Shown one piece after another: positions 18,985-35,060 of a DNA stretch of 64,000 nucleotides; positions within the stretch are counted from its first letter, which is position 1, and every line of letters begins with the position of its first letter. Made by a program: the position numbers and the translations under genes. Below the pieces are notes generated by a model, which saw nothing but the letters and a program-made list of their open reading frames with translations, was not told the origin of the DNA and did not search any database. The DNA comes from [Enterobacter] lignolyticus SCF1 (GTDB taxonomy: Bacteria; Pseudomonadota; Gammaproteobacteria; Enterobacterales; Enterobacteriaceae): positions 620,001 through 684,000 of the forward strand of contig NC_014618.1 of NCBI RefSeq assembly GCF_000164865.1, in the 5' to 3' direction.

Positions 18985-20472
18985 ATGACCCCACTTATTG
19001 AAGCCCGCGATATCAGTAAGCAGTTCTCAGGCGTGCCGGTGCTGAAAGGCATTGATTTCACGCTGCTTGCAGGCCAGGTGCATGCGCTGATGGGGGGTAA
19101 CGGCGCAGGAAAATCGACGCTGATGAAGATCATCGCCGGAGTAGAGAGCGCGGACAGCGGTGAGCTTTACGTCAACGGTACGCCGTTTGCTCGCCTGAGC
19201 CCTGGTCAGGCGCACCAGCTCGGCATCTACCTTGTGCCGCAGGAACCCATGCTTTTTCCCAACCTCACCGTACGGGAAAATATCCTTTTTCGTCAGCCGC
19301 GGGCAAAAGAGACCGGGCAACGCCTTACCGACAAACTCCGCCAGCTGCAGTGTCAGCTCAATCTTGACGCTGCGGCCAGCACGCTAGAGGTAGCGGATCA
19401 GCAAATGGTGGAGATCCTGCGCGGGCTGATGCGCGAGGCGCGGATCCTGATCCTCGACGAGCCGACCGCCTCGTTAACCCCCGGCGAAACAGAGCGGCTG
19501 TTTCGCCAGATCCGCGCGCTGCAGGCGCTGGGGGTCGGCATCGTGTTTATCTCGCACAAGCTGCCGGAGATCCGCCAGATTGCCAGCCACATTTCGGTGA
19601 TGCGCGACGGCGCGATGGTGCTGAGCGGCGAAACGGCGGCGTTTGACGACGGACAGCTGATTAGCGCCATGACGCCCGCCAACCGCGAGCATGCCCTGAG
19701 CGACGCGCAGAAGCTGTGGCTGGCGCTGCCGGGCAATCGCCGCACTCAGCCGCAGGATTTTCCGGTGCTGCGGGTGGAGGCGTTGACCGGCGAAGGGTTT
19801 ATCGATCTTCAGCTTGAGATCTACGCCGGCGAGATAGTCGGGCTGGCCGGCCTGGTGGGATCCGGGCGCACCGAGTTTGCCGAAACGCTCTACGGCCTGC
19901 GGCCGGTACGCGCCGGGCGGGTGTGGCTTGAGAACCGCGACATCAGCCGCGACAGCACCCGCGCGCGGCTGGCGGGCGGGCTGGTGTATCTGCCGGAAGA
20001 CAGGCAGGCGTCCGGGCTGTTTCTCGATGCGCCGGTGCGCTGGAACACGGTGATGTTTAACCAGCCGTCGCTGTGGCAGCAGGACAAACGCGAAGCGGCG
20101 GTGGTGGAACGCTATCACCGGGCGCTGGGAATCAAGCTGAACCACGGCGAGCAGCCGGTACGCACGCTCTCCGGCGGCAACCAGCAGAAGGTGCTGCTGG
20201 CGCGCTGTCTGGAGGCCAATCCGCTGCTGCTGATCGTCGACGAGCCGACCCGCGGCGTCGACGTCTCCGCCCGCGCGGATATCTACCAGCTGCTGAAAAG
20301 CGTGGCGGCGCAAAACGTGGCGGTACTGATGATCTCAAGCGATCTTGACGAATTCGTCGGGCTGGCCGACCGCGTGCTGGTGATGCACCAGGGGCGGCAG
20401 AGCGGCGAGCTGGCGAAACAGGCAGTCAGCGTCGAGCGGATGATGACGCTGGCGTTCGGGGGGCAGGCATGA
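18985..20472 (+). CDS. lsrA: LsrA, AI-2 importer ATPase (double ABC domain)
   Basis: A 495-residue sugar-type ABC ATPase with two fused nucleotide-binding domains. The first has Walker A GGNGAGKST and Walker B LILDEPTAS. The second has a degenerate Walker A (GLVGSGRTE), the signature LSGGNQQK and Walker B LIVDEPTRG. The ATG at 18985 (MTPLIEARDISKQFSG) is chosen by homology and the upstream CCGGAG; a GTG lies one codon before, and the frame stays open to 18769 with AT-rich, non-homologous codons. It overlaps lsrC by 4 nt. Confidence 0.95.
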   Translation: MTPLIEARDISKQFSGVPVLKGIDFTLLAGQVHALMGGNGAGKSTLMKIIAGVESADSGELYVNGTPFARLSPGQAHQLGIYLVPQEPMLFPNLTVRENILFRQPRAKETGQRLTDKLRQLQCQLNLDAAASTLEVADQQMVEILRGLMREARILILDEPTASLTPGETERLFRQIRALQALGVGIVFISHKLPEIRQIASHISVMRDGAMVLSGETAAFDDGQLISAMTPANREHALSDAQKLWLALPGNRRTQPQDFPVLRVEALTGEGFIDLQLEIYAGEIVGLAGLVGSGRTEFAETLYGLRPVRAGRVWLENRDISRDSTRARLAGGLVYLPEDRQASGLFLDAPVRWNTVMFNQPSLWQQDKREAAVVERYHRALGIKLNHGEQPVRTLSGGNQQKVLLARCLEANPLLLIVDEPTRGVDVSARADIYQLLKSVAAQNVAVLMISSDLDEFVGLADRVLVMHQGRQSGELAKQAVSVERMMTLAFGGQA

Positions 20473-21503
20473 AAACGTTATTAAAAAACCGCGAGCTGAG
20501 CGCGTTTCTCGCCATTCTGGCGCTGTTCGCGGTGCTGGTGGCGCTTAACCCTGCGTATCTCAGCCTGCAAACGCTGGCGATGATCTTCGCCAGCTCGCAG
20601 ATCCTGTGCCTGCTGGCGCTGGGCGCGACGCTGGTGATGCTGACCCGCAATATCGACGTTTCGGTCGGCTCCACCGTCGGTCTGTGCGCCATCGCCGTCG
20701 GCGTGGCGCTCAACAACGGTTACGGGCTGGCGGCGGCGATCGCTTTTGCGCTGGCGATCGGCGCGCTGGCCGGGGCATTTAACGGCGTGCTGGTGGTGGG
20801 GCTGCGCATTCCGGCGATCGTCGCCACCCTGGGGACGCTGGGGCTTTACCGCGGCGTGATGCTGCTGTGGACCGGCGGTAAGTGGATTGAGGGGCTGCCC
20901 GACAGCCTGAAGCTGCTCTCGGCGCCGGCGTTTATCGGCGTATCGCCGCTCGGCTGGCTGGTGCTGGCGCTGCTGCTGGTCGGGGCATGGCTGCTGTCGC
21001 GTACCGCCTTTGGCCGCGATTTCTACGCAGTGGGCGATAACCTGGCGGCGGCGCGCCAGCTCGGGGTCGCGGTCAACCGCACGCGGATAGCGGCCTTCAC
21101 CCTGAACGGCATGCTGGCGGCCTGCGGCGGCATCGTCTTCGCCGCGCAGATAGGCTTTGTGCCCAACCAGACCGGCAGCGGGCTGGAGATGAAGGCCATC
21201 GCCGCCTGCGTGCTGGGCGGCATCTCGCTGCTCGGCGGCACCGGGACGCTGATAGGCGCGTTCCTCGGCGCCTTCTTCCTGACCCAAATCGACACCGTTC
21301 TGGTGCTGTTCAAGCTCCCCGCCTGGTGGAACGACTTTATCGCCGGTCTGGTGCTGCTCGGCGTGCTGGTGCTCGACGGGCGCCTGCGCCAGGCGCTCGC
21401 GCGTCACCAGCGGGCGCTGAAATACAGCCGCTTTCAGCCCGGTCATAAGGGGGGAAAGCGCGTGACCCCGTTTCCCGGACGTAAAAACAAAGAGGTGGCG
21501 TAA
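20469..21503 (+). CDS. lsrC: LsrC, AI-2 importer permease
   Basis: A 344-residue membrane protein of the RbsC/LsrC family with about 8-10 hydrophobic helices and the family motif LVMLTRNIDVSVGS, plus LGGISLLGGTGT near the C-terminus that contacts the ATPase. With LsrD it forms the transmembrane channel. It is translationally coupled to lsrA by an ATGA overlap and is followed directly by lsrD. The basic C-terminal tail extends past the last helix by about 30 residues. Confidence 0.95.
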   Translation: MKTLLKNRELSAFLAILALFAVLVALNPAYLSLQTLAMIFASSQILCLLALGATLVMLTRNIDVSVGSTVGLCAIAVGVALNNGYGLAAAIAFALAIGALAGAFNGVLVVGLRIPAIVATLGTLGLYRGVMLLWTGGKWIEGLPDSLKLLSAPAFIGVSPLGWLVLALLLVGAWLLSRTAFGRDFYAVGDNLAAARQLGVAVNRTRIAAFTLNGMLAACGGIVFAAQIGFVPNQTGSGLEMKAIAACVLGGISLLGGTGTLIGAFLGAFFLTQIDTVLVLFKLPAWWNDFIAGLVLLGVLVLDGRLRQALARHQRALKYSRFQPGHKGGKRVTPFPGRKNKEVA

Positions 21504-22487
21504 ATGAAGCTTAACTGGGAAAGCGCGCTGCTGATTTTACTGGTGCTGGAGATCCTGCTCTTTGGCGCCATCAACCCTCGCATGCTGGATATCAACCTGC
21601 TGCTGTTCAGCACCAGCGACTTTATCTGCATCGGCATTGTGGCGCTGCCGCTGACCCTGGTGATTATCAGCGGCGGCATTGATATTTCGCTCGGCTCCAC
21701 CATCGGCCTGTGCGCGATTGCGCTGGGCGTGATGATGCAGGCGGGCTGGCCGATGAGCGCGGCGGTGCCGCTGACGCTGCTGCTCGGCCTGCTGTGCGGG
21801 CTGTTCAACGCTGCGCTGATCCACTACACCGGCATCAGCCCTTTGGTTATCACGCTCGGCACGCTGTACCTCTACGGCGGCGGCGCGCTGCTGCTTTCCG
21901 GCATGGCGGGCGCCACGGGCTATGAGGGCATCGGCGGGTTCCCGGACAGCTTCACGGCATTCGCCAACCTGACGCTGCTCGGGCTGCCGGTGCCGCTGGT
22001 GCTGTTTATGGTTATTACCTTTTTATTCTGGCTGCTGGCCCACCGCGGGCGCTTTGGCCGGCATCTGTTTTTACTCGGCCAGAACCCGCGCGCGGCGCGC
22101 TATGCGGCGCTGTCGGTCAACGGCATGCCCTACGCGCTGTACGGGCTGGTCGGCGTGGCTTCCGCAATTGCCGCGCTGGTGATGGTTTCCTATTTTGGCT
22201 CGGCGCGGTCGGATTTAGGCCGCGACCTGCTAATGCCGGCGCTCACCGCCGCGGTGCTCGGCGGGGCCAATATCTACGGCGGTTCAGGTTCGGTTATCGG
22301 TACTGCGCTGGCGGCTCTGCTGGTGGGGTATCTGCAGCAGGGTTTACAAATGGTCGGCATCCCCAACCAGGTGTCGAGCGCGCTGTCAGGGGCGCTGTTG
22401 GTTGTGGTGGTGATGGGACGTTCGCTGAGCTTGCACCGTGAATGGGTGCGTTCTTTCCTCACAAAAAATACCCGGAGCGTAAGATGA
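21504..22487 (+). CDS. lsrD: LsrD, AI-2 importer permease
   Basis: A 327-residue paralogue of LsrC with the matching motif LTLVIISGGIDISLGS and the C-terminal VLGGANIYGGSGS coupling loop. It is the second permease subunit of the AI-2 importer. It starts at the base after the lsrC stop and overlaps lsrB by 4 nt, so the permease and binding-protein genes are tightly coupled. Confidence 0.95.
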   Translation: MKLNWESALLILLVLEILLFGAINPRMLDINLLLFSTSDFICIGIVALPLTLVIISGGIDISLGSTIGLCAIALGVMMQAGWPMSAAVPLTLLLGLLCGLFNAALIHYTGISPLVITLGTLYLYGGGALLLSGMAGATGYEGIGGFPDSFTAFANLTLLGLPVPLVLFMVITFLFWLLAHRGRFGRHLFLLGQNPRAARYAALSVNGMPYALYGLVGVASAIAALVMVSYFGSARSDLGRDLLMPALTAAVLGGANIYGGSGSVIGTALAALLVGYLQQGLQMVGIPNQVSSALSGALLVVVVMGRSLSLHREWVRSFLTKNTRSVR

Positions 22488-23485
22488 AAACAAAACTGAT
22501 AGTCCTGGCGCTGGCAATGAGCGTGGCGACGGCGCAGGCGGCGGATCGCATTGCGTTTATTCCAAAGCTGGTCGGCGTCGGCTTCTTTACCAGCGGCGGC
22601 AACGGCGCGAAAGAGGCGGGGAAAGCGCTTGGCGCGGACGTTACCTACGATGGGCCGACCGAGCCGAGCGTCTCCGGCCAGGTGCAGCTCATCAATAACT
22701 TCGTCAACCAGGGCTATAACGCGATTATCGTCTCCGCCGTGTCGCCGGACGGCCTCTGCCCGGCGCTGAAGCGGGCGATGCAGCGCGGCGTGAAGGTGCT
22801 GACCTGGGACTCCGACACTAAGCCGGAGTGCCGCAGCATTTACATCAACCAGGGCACGCCGGAACAGCTCGGCGGCCTGCTGGTGGAGATGGCTGGTAAG
22901 CAGGTCGCTAAACCTGACGCCAAAGTCGCCTTTTTCTACTCCAGCCCCACCGTCACCGACCAGAACCAGTGGGTGAAAGAGGCGAAGGCCAAAATCGCCA
23001 AAGATCACCCCCAGTGGCAAATTGTCACCACCCAGTTTGGCTATAACGACGCGACCAAATCGCTGCAAACCGCCGAGGGGATCTTAAAAGCGTATCCGGA
23101 TCTGGATGCGATCATCGCCCCGGACGCTAATGCCCTGCCAGCGGCGGCGCAGGCTGCGGAGAACCTTAAGCGCCAGGGCGTGGCGATTGTCGGCTTCAGT
23201 ACGCCGAACGTAATGCGTCCGTACGTTGAGCGCGGCACGGTGAAAGCCTTCGGCCTGTGGGATGTGGTGCAGCAGGGCAAAATTGCGGTCAATGTCGCCG
23301 ATCGTTTACTGAAAAAGGGCGATCTTAACCCTGGCGACAGCATTGAGGTGAAAGATCTCGGCACGCTGAAGGTCGAGCCGAACAGCGTACAGGGCTATCA
23401 GTATGAGGCGAAAGGCAACGGCATTGTGCTGCTGCCTGAGCGCGTGGTGTTTACCAAAGAGAACATCAACAACTACGACTTCTGA
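22484..23485 (+). CDS. lsrB: LsrB, periplasmic AI-2 binding protein
   Basis: A 333-residue periplasmic binding protein with a signal peptide ending at ATAQA|ADR. Elements that contact AI-2 in the known LsrB structures are present: the Lys in FIPKLVGVG, the Asp in TWDSDTKPE, Asp-Gln in TVTDQNQW, and the Pro/Ala of APDANALPAA. The start at 22484 is chosen because it opens the signal peptide and overlaps the lsrD stop by ATGA. It delivers AI-2 to LsrCD-LsrA. Confidence 0.96.
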   Translation: MKTKLIVLALAMSVATAQAADRIAFIPKLVGVGFFTSGGNGAKEAGKALGADVTYDGPTEPSVSGQVQLINNFVNQGYNAIIVSAVSPDGLCPALKRAMQRGVKVLTWDSDTKPECRSIYINQGTPEQLGGLLVEMAGKQVAKPDAKVAFFYSSPTVTDQNQWVKEAKAKIAKDHPQWQIVTTQFGYNDATKSLQTAEGILKAYPDLDAIIAPDANALPAAAQAAENLKRQGVAIVGFSTPNVMRPYVERGTVKAFGLWDVVQQGKIAVNVADRLLKKGDLNPGDSIEVKDLGTLKVEPNSVQGYQYEAKGNGIVLLPERVVFTKENINNYDF

Positions 23486-23496
23486 CGGGGGATGAG

Positions 23497-24384
23497 ATGG
23501 CAGATTTAGACGACATCAAAGACGGTAAGGATTTTGGCCTGGACACGCCGCAGAAGAACGCGCTCTACACGCTGAAAGGCTGCGGTTCGCTGGACTGGGG
23601 CATGCAGTCCAGGCTTGCGCGGATATTTAACCCGCAGAGCAACCGTACGGTGATGCTGGCGTTTGACCACGGCTATTTTCAGGGGCCGACCACCGGGCTT
23701 GAGCGCATCGACCTGTCGATTGCGCCGCTGTTTCACGATACCGACGTGCTGATGTGCACCCGCGGCGTGCTGCGCAGCCAGGTGCCTGCGGCCACCAACA
23801 AACCGGTGGTGCTGCGCGCCTCCGGCGGCAACTCGATTTTAAGCGAGCTCTCCAACGAGTGCGTGGCGGTGGCGATGGAGGATGCGCTGCGCCTTAACGT
23901 CTGCGCGGTGGCGGCGCAGGTGTATATCGGCAGCCCGCACGAGCACCAGTCGATCAATAACATTATCAAACTGGTGGATGCGGGCAACCGCTACGGCATG
24001 CCGGTGCTGGCGGTGACCGGCGTCGGGAAAGAGATGACCCGCGACGCCCGCTATTTCTCGCTGGCCAGCCGTATTGCCGCCGAGATGGGCGCGCAGTTCG
24101 TGAAAACCTATTTTGTCGATGAAGGCTTCGAAAAGGTCACCGCCAGCTGCCCGGTGCCGATAGTCATTGCCGGCGGTAAAAAGCTGCCGGAGCACGAGGC
24201 GCTGGAGATGTGCTGGCGCGCCATCGACCAGGGGGCGTCCGGCGTGGACATGGGGCGCAATATCTTCCAGTCCAGCGCGCCGCGCGCCATGCTGAAGGCG
24301 GTGAAAAAGGTGGTGCATGAGAATATGAACGCCCGCGAGGCTTATCAGTTCTGGCAGGAGGAAAAACAGGGAGAGCTGAAATGA
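23497..24384 (+). CDS. lsrF: LsrF, phospho-AI-2 thiolase
   Basis: A 295-residue DhnA/class I aldolase-fold protein that transfers the acetyl group of the LsrG product (P-HPD) to CoA, the last step of AI-2 breakdown. Motifs VMLAFDHGYFQGP and the Schiff-base lysine region AQFVKTYFVDEGF are present, with a glycine-rich phosphate site near DMGRNIFQS. It is 11 bp after lsrB and overlaps lsrG by 4 nt. Confidence 0.96.
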   Translation: MADLDDIKDGKDFGLDTPQKNALYTLKGCGSLDWGMQSRLARIFNPQSNRTVMLAFDHGYFQGPTTGLERIDLSIAPLFHDTDVLMCTRGVLRSQVPAATNKPVVLRASGGNSILSELSNECVAVAMEDALRLNVCAVAAQVYIGSPHEHQSINNIIKLVDAGNRYGMPVLAVTGVGKEMTRDARYFSLASRIAAEMGAQFVKTYFVDEGFEKVTASCPVPIVIAGGKKLPEHEALEMCWRAIDQGASGVDMGRNIFQSSAPRAMLKAVKKVVHENMNAREAYQFWQEEKQGELK

Positions 24385-24677
24385 ACGTGACGCTGGTGGA
24401 GATCAACATCAAGCCGGACCGGGTCGATGAGTTTCTGGCGGTTTTTCGCGCCAACCACGAGGGCGCTATCCGCGAGCCGGGCAACCTGCGTTTCGACGTC
24501 CTGCAGGACCCGCGTGTGAAAACCCGTTTCTTTATCTATGAGGCTTACAGGGACGATGAGGCGGTGCTGGCGCATAAGCAGACGCCGCATTACCTGGCCT
24601 GCGTCGACAAACTGGAGGACCTGATGTCGGAGCCGCGGAAAAAGCGGACGTTCATCGGGCTGCTGCCGGAGATGTGA
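24381..24677 (+). CDS. lsrG: LsrG, phospho-AI-2 isomerase (ABM domain)
   Basis: A 98-residue antibiotic-biosynthesis monooxygenase-fold protein that isomerises P-DPD to P-HPD, feeding LsrF. The compact ferredoxin-like fold and the conserved HKQTPHYLACVDKLEDLM helix are visible. It ends the lsrACDBFG operon, and a hairpin follows within 10 bp. No tam gene follows, unlike in E. coli. Confidence 0.95.
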   Translation: MNVTLVEINIKPDRVDEFLAVFRANHEGAIREPGNLRFDVLQDPRVKTRFFIYEAYRDDEAVLAHKQTPHYLACVDKLEDLMSEPRKKRTFIGLLPEM

Positions 24678-24682
24678 GGTTT

Positions 24683-24705
24683 CCCTCACCCCATAGGGGT
24701 GAGGG
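24683..24705 (+). terminator. Hairpin after lsrG / ygjK
   Basis: CCCTCACCCC (24683-24692) pairs with GGGGTGAGGG (24696-24705), loop ATA, between the convergent lsrG and ygjK stop codons. There is no good U-tract on either strand, so termination is probable but unproven. Confidence 0.6.
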
Positions 24706-24712
24706 GAGAAAC

Positions 24713-26956
<2,244 letters not shown>

Positions 26957-26964
26957 GCTGTTCC

Positions 26965-28409
<1,445 letters not shown>

Positions 28410-28483
28410 ACACAATGTCCCTCAGAGGGTAGCTGAAGGGGTTTGTGTCGTTTGTAGGATAGAGGCGGTCAATGATTAATGTG

Positions 28484-28549
28484 TATTTTAGTAAATATTT
28501 TAGTAAATAAAATCAGTAAAATTTGTTTGCTTTAACTCGATCACGAAAT
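28484..28549 (-). promoter_or_regulatory. EbgR-like operator block before ygjI
   Basis: The 66-bp stretch contains TTTTAGTAAATATTTTAGTAAA (28486-28507), then CAGTAAAAT and a CTTTAACTCGATCACGAAAT tail. It aligns without gaps to the block upstream of ebgA (33730-33795), differing at about 14 positions. It lies 86 bp before the ygjI start. EbgR binding is inferred from this match. Confidence 0.7.
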
Positions 28550-28582
28550 TTCGTTTACAAGCCCGCAAACTCCCGGCATAAA

Positions 28583-28615
28583 AAATCCCGCCAGCGACCG
28601 GGGACGCTGACGGGA
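28583..28615 (-). terminator. Intrinsic terminator after the second APC gene
   Basis: An 11-bp stem with one mismatch (28586-28596 with 28605-28615) is followed on the reverse strand by a run of U residues (A-run at 28579-28585 on the + strand). It ends the ebgA-ebgC-APC transcript 12 bp past the stop codon and separates it from ygjI. Confidence 0.85.
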
Positions 28616-28626
28616 AACCGGAAACC

Positions 28627-30060
28627 TTATTTTGTCGCCTCAGGCGCGGCGGACAGGCTCGCGAGCTGCTGCTTTTGTTGTTTTTTCTCAAATCGGGTGA
28701 TCCACCACCACGCCAGCCCTGAGAAGACCGCGGTCATAAAGACGTTGATAAAGAAGGCGTTCACCAGGTCAACGCCCGGCGGGAAGGCGGAGGCGGTCAT
28801 GCTGACCACAAAAATCACGATAAGCATTGAGACCACGCTCATCCCCACGGTCTTTGAGCCCATGCGGAAATCGCGCGGCGTGTCGTCGTGTTTCCAGCGG
28901 AAGACGAAGTAGGCCACCATAATGAACAGCGGCGGCAGCATGGCGGTACCCGCGGTCAGGTTAATCGCCGTGTTCATCATTTGCTGAACGCTTTGTGAAC
29001 CAAAACCGTTGATAATCAGCATGATAAAAACGAAAAGGAACTGCCACCACGCGGCGCGCACCGGTACGCCGTGGGCGTTAAGCTCGGTGGTTTTCTGGCC
29101 GTAGATCCCCTTTGGAATTTCCGAGAAGTGAATTTTTACCGGCGCGGCGGTCCACATCATCATGCTGCCAAAGATAGCGATGAACAGGATAATGCCGACA
29201 AAGCGGCCCATCAGCAGCTCAGAGATATGGAAATAGGCGCCCAGCCCGGTGAAGATCTCCACCATCCCGCCCGCGTAGGTCAGGTTTTCACGGGCGACGA
29301 AGACGTTGACCAGCAGCGATCCCAGCGCGTACATCCCGCCAATCAGCACCCCGGCGAAGATGATGACCTTAATAAAGGATTTCTGCCCGCCTTTGGTATC
29401 GTTGAGGTACGCCGCGACGGTTTCCGCACCGCCGGCGGCCTGGAAAATCCAGCACATGATGCCAAGCGTCGCCCAGTTGATGGTTGGCTCCATCGCCGCG
29501 AGGGTGATGGGCTGCGCCGGAACGTGGCCGGAGCCCAGCGCGGTAAAGGCGCCCGCTACATAAATGGCGAACAGCGCAAACACGCCGTAGGCGACGCATT
29601 CGGAAATTTTACCCAGCCAGGTCGCCCCTTTGGTGGAGATGTGGGTCGCCATGGCGAACAGCGCAATCGATATCACCGAGGTGACCATCGGGGAGAAGGG
29701 TACGGCGTACCCCATAATGGCGTAGGAGGCGTAAGCCACCACGTTCGGCAGCAGCGAAATGAAGAAGAACAGGTTGACGAACCAGTAGAGGAACGACCCT
29801 AAATACGCGGCGCGCGTGCCTAACGGCTGCTTCAGCCAGGCGTACATCCCGGATTCGGAGTTTTTATTGGCGGAGACGAACTCGGCGATAATAAAAACGA
29901 AGGGAATGAAGTACACTACGGTGGCGAACAGAAAAATGGGCGCGGAGCTGAGCCCCAATTCGATGTTGTTGTTAACGATATTACGTACGTTAAACACCGC
30001 GGTGAACGCCATCGAAAGCAAGGCGAATTTACCTATTTTGGCGCGAACTGATTCGGACAT
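28627..30060 (-). CDS. APC-superfamily permease, YgjI paralogue
   Basis: A 477-residue transporter of identical length to YgjI and closely similar along its whole length (for example the N-terminal [27 protein letters not shown] block). It has about 12 membrane helices. It lies 95 bp downstream of ebgC on the same strand with GGAGG before its ATG and no terminator between, so it probably joins the ebg operon. E. coli has no gene here, so this is a tandem paralogue. A galactoside role is suggested by position only; substrate unknown. Confidence 0.88.
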   Translation of the reverse strand: MSESVRAKIGKFALLSMAFTAVFNVRNIVNNNIELGLSSAPIFLFATVVYFIPFVFIIAEFVSANKNSESGMYAWLKQPLGTRAAYLGSFLYWFVNLFFFISLLPNVVAYASYAIMGYAVPFSPMVTSVISIALFAMATHISTKGATWLGKISECVAYGVFALFAIYVAGAFTALGSGHVPAQPITLAAMEPTINWATLGIMCWIFQAAGGAETVAAYLNDTKGGQKSFIKVIIFAGVLIGGMYALGSLLVNVFVARENLTYAGGMVEIFTGLGAYFHISELLMGRFVGIILFIAIFGSMMMWTAAPVKIHFSEIPKGIYGQKTTELNAHGVPVRAAWWQFLFVFIMLIINGFGSQSVQQMMNTAINLTAGTAMLPPLFIMVAYFVFRWKHDDTPRDFRMGSKTVGMSVVSMLIVIFVVSMTASAFPPGVDLVNAFFINVFMTAVFSGLAWWWITRFEKKQQKQQLASLSAAPEATK

Positions 30061-30106
30061 ACGTCCTCCGGAAAAATCATAATACCCCCTGCGGGGCTGG
30101 TGCCAG

Positions 30107-30138
30107 GAAGGTCAACGGCTGCGCCGTCGGCCTTCCGT
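30107..30138 (-). other. Intercistronic hairpin between ebgC and the APC gene
   Basis: GGAAGG-TC-AACGGC pairs with GCCGT-CGG-CCTTCC across 30107-30138 in the short gap between the two genes. There is no U-tract, so it looks like an mRNA-processing or stability structure rather than a terminator. Confidence 0.45.
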
Positions 30139-30155
30139 CCTGCATCACACGGCAA

Positions 30156-33721
<3,566 letters not shown>

Positions 33722-33729
33722 TTACTCGG

Positions 33730-33795
33730 TATTTTAGTAAAACTTTTACTAAATAAAATGAGTAAAACCGATTTACTTTAACGCGATCACAAAAT
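33730..33795 (-). promoter_or_regulatory. EbgR operator block before ebgA
   Basis: TTTAGTAAAA-C-TTTTACTAAA (33733-33753) is a perfect 10-bp inverted repeat with a single central base, the kind of operator expected for a LacI-family repressor. A further GAGTAAAACCGATTTACTTT element follows and may be a second site. The tail CGATCACAAAAT could be half of a CRP site. It lies between ebgR and ebgA, 36 bp before ebgA. Confidence 0.8.
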
Positions 33796-33864
33796 GAACG
33801 CTGGAGGGGGCCAGGAGAAGGAGCTGCCGGAAGCGCGGCTGGCGCGCTCCGGAATCAGGCGTCG

Positions 33865-34848
33865 TTAACGGGTGGTGCCGCGCAGCTTGAGCTTGCTCGG
33901 CACAAAGACGTTCAGCGGCAGCGCGCGGCCGTCGCGGGCTTTTTCAAACAGCAGGTTAACGCCCTGGCTGCCCATCATTTCTGAATGAATGCGCACAGTA
34001 GAGAGCGGCGGGAAGGTGAAGCGGGCGGTCGGGATATCGTTGACGCTGATCAGCGAAATATCCTGCGGGATAGCCAGCCCGCGCTCGTGGATAGCGCGCA
34101 GTACGCCGATGGCGATAGAGTCAGAAGCGACAAACAGCGCGTCCGGATAGTCTCCCTTTGCCAGCATGGTTCTGGCGAGTTCATAGCCTGACGAGCTGGA
34201 GAAGCCGCCCCGCCAGATGTCGGCGTCGGATACCACGCCTTTGAGATGGCCATACTCGACGAACGCCGCCTCGCGGATATCCGCTTTGCCGGGCTCGTCT
34301 TCGCCGCCGATAAACCCGATACGGGTGGCGCCCTGGGCGATAAAGAAATCGATAACCTCTTTGGCGATGCGCACAAGGTCGATGTCCACGGCGTCATAGT
34401 CGCTGCCCGGCTCGTGGAAATCGATATAGCAGATGTTATCGGTAAGCGATGTGGCGGTGTCGCGAATCGCCTGCGAGGGCTTGCCGACAATCAGCACACC
34501 GGTGGTTTTTTTCAGGTCCGGCTGCGTATTGTTGAGATAGCAGTTGGTGAGCTCAATCCCCAGCTTTTCGCACTGCGTTTCGATGCCGTGACGAATAGCG
34601 AGGTAGTAAGGATCGTTGATTTCCAGCTCCTGCTGGTAGCTGTAGAGCGCCAGAATATGATGATGACCGACCGCGTGCACCTGGGTTTTGCGCGAACTGC
34701 TGGTTCTGTACTCCAGCTTTTCGGCGATCTCCAGGATGCGGTGCTTGGTGGCTTCTTTGACGTTCAGGGTCGGGTCGTCGTTCAACACCCGCGAGACCGT
34801 GGCCAGCGAAACGCCTGCTTCGGCTGCAATATCTTTTAATGTTGCCAT
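33865..34848 (-). CDS. ebgR: EbgR, LacI-family repressor of ebg
   Basis: A 327-residue repressor, the same length as in E. coli. The N-terminal helix-turn-helix and hinge (TLKDIAAEAGVSLATVSRVLN) precedes a periplasmic-binding-protein-like ligand domain. The start at 34848 (MATLKDIA) is the family start; the frame is open 33 nt further. It lies upstream of ebgA on the same strand, with 170 bp between that hold the operator. Lactose and other galactosides induce in E. coli. Confidence 0.96.
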   Translation of the reverse strand: MATLKDIAAEAGVSLATVSRVLNDDPTLNVKEATKHRILEIAEKLEYRTSSSRKTQVHAVGHHHILALYSYQQELEINDPYYLAIRHGIETQCEKLGIELTNCYLNNTQPDLKKTTGVLIVGKPSQAIRDTATSLTDNICYIDFHEPGSDYDAVDIDLVRIAKEVIDFFIAQGATRIGFIGGEDEPGKADIREAAFVEYGHLKGVVSDADIWRGGFSSSSGYELARTMLAKGDYPDALFVASDSIAIGVLRAIHERGLAIPQDISLISVNDIPTARFTFPPLSTVRIHSEMMGSQGVNLLFEKARDGRALPLNVFVPSKLKLRGTTR

Positions 34849-35023
34849 CTTTTTCCTTAACTGACGTAAGCGCGCATCCATTGTAAAGCAAGCGCCGGTT
34901 CATGCATCTGTTTTCAGTAAACATCCCGCGCTTTACTTTACGCGAACCGAAGGTTTTTTCCCGCGGAAAAGAGTGATGGACGTAGCATTCCTGCCAGCAT
35001 GATACTGAACTCTGGAAAAAGTT

Positions 35024-35047
35024 TGCTATATTTTACTAAACTTTTAC
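35024..35047. promoter_or_regulatory. EbgR-like site overlapping the ygjH promoter
   Basis: ATATTTTACTAAACTTTTACC contains one TTTTACTAAA arm identical to that of the ebgA operator and a second, truncated arm CTTTTAC. It ends 14 bp before the ygjH start. It could place ygjH under EbgR or act as a remote ebgR operator; the match is partial. Confidence 0.45.
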
Positions 35048-35060
35048 CTGGAGGGGAAAG

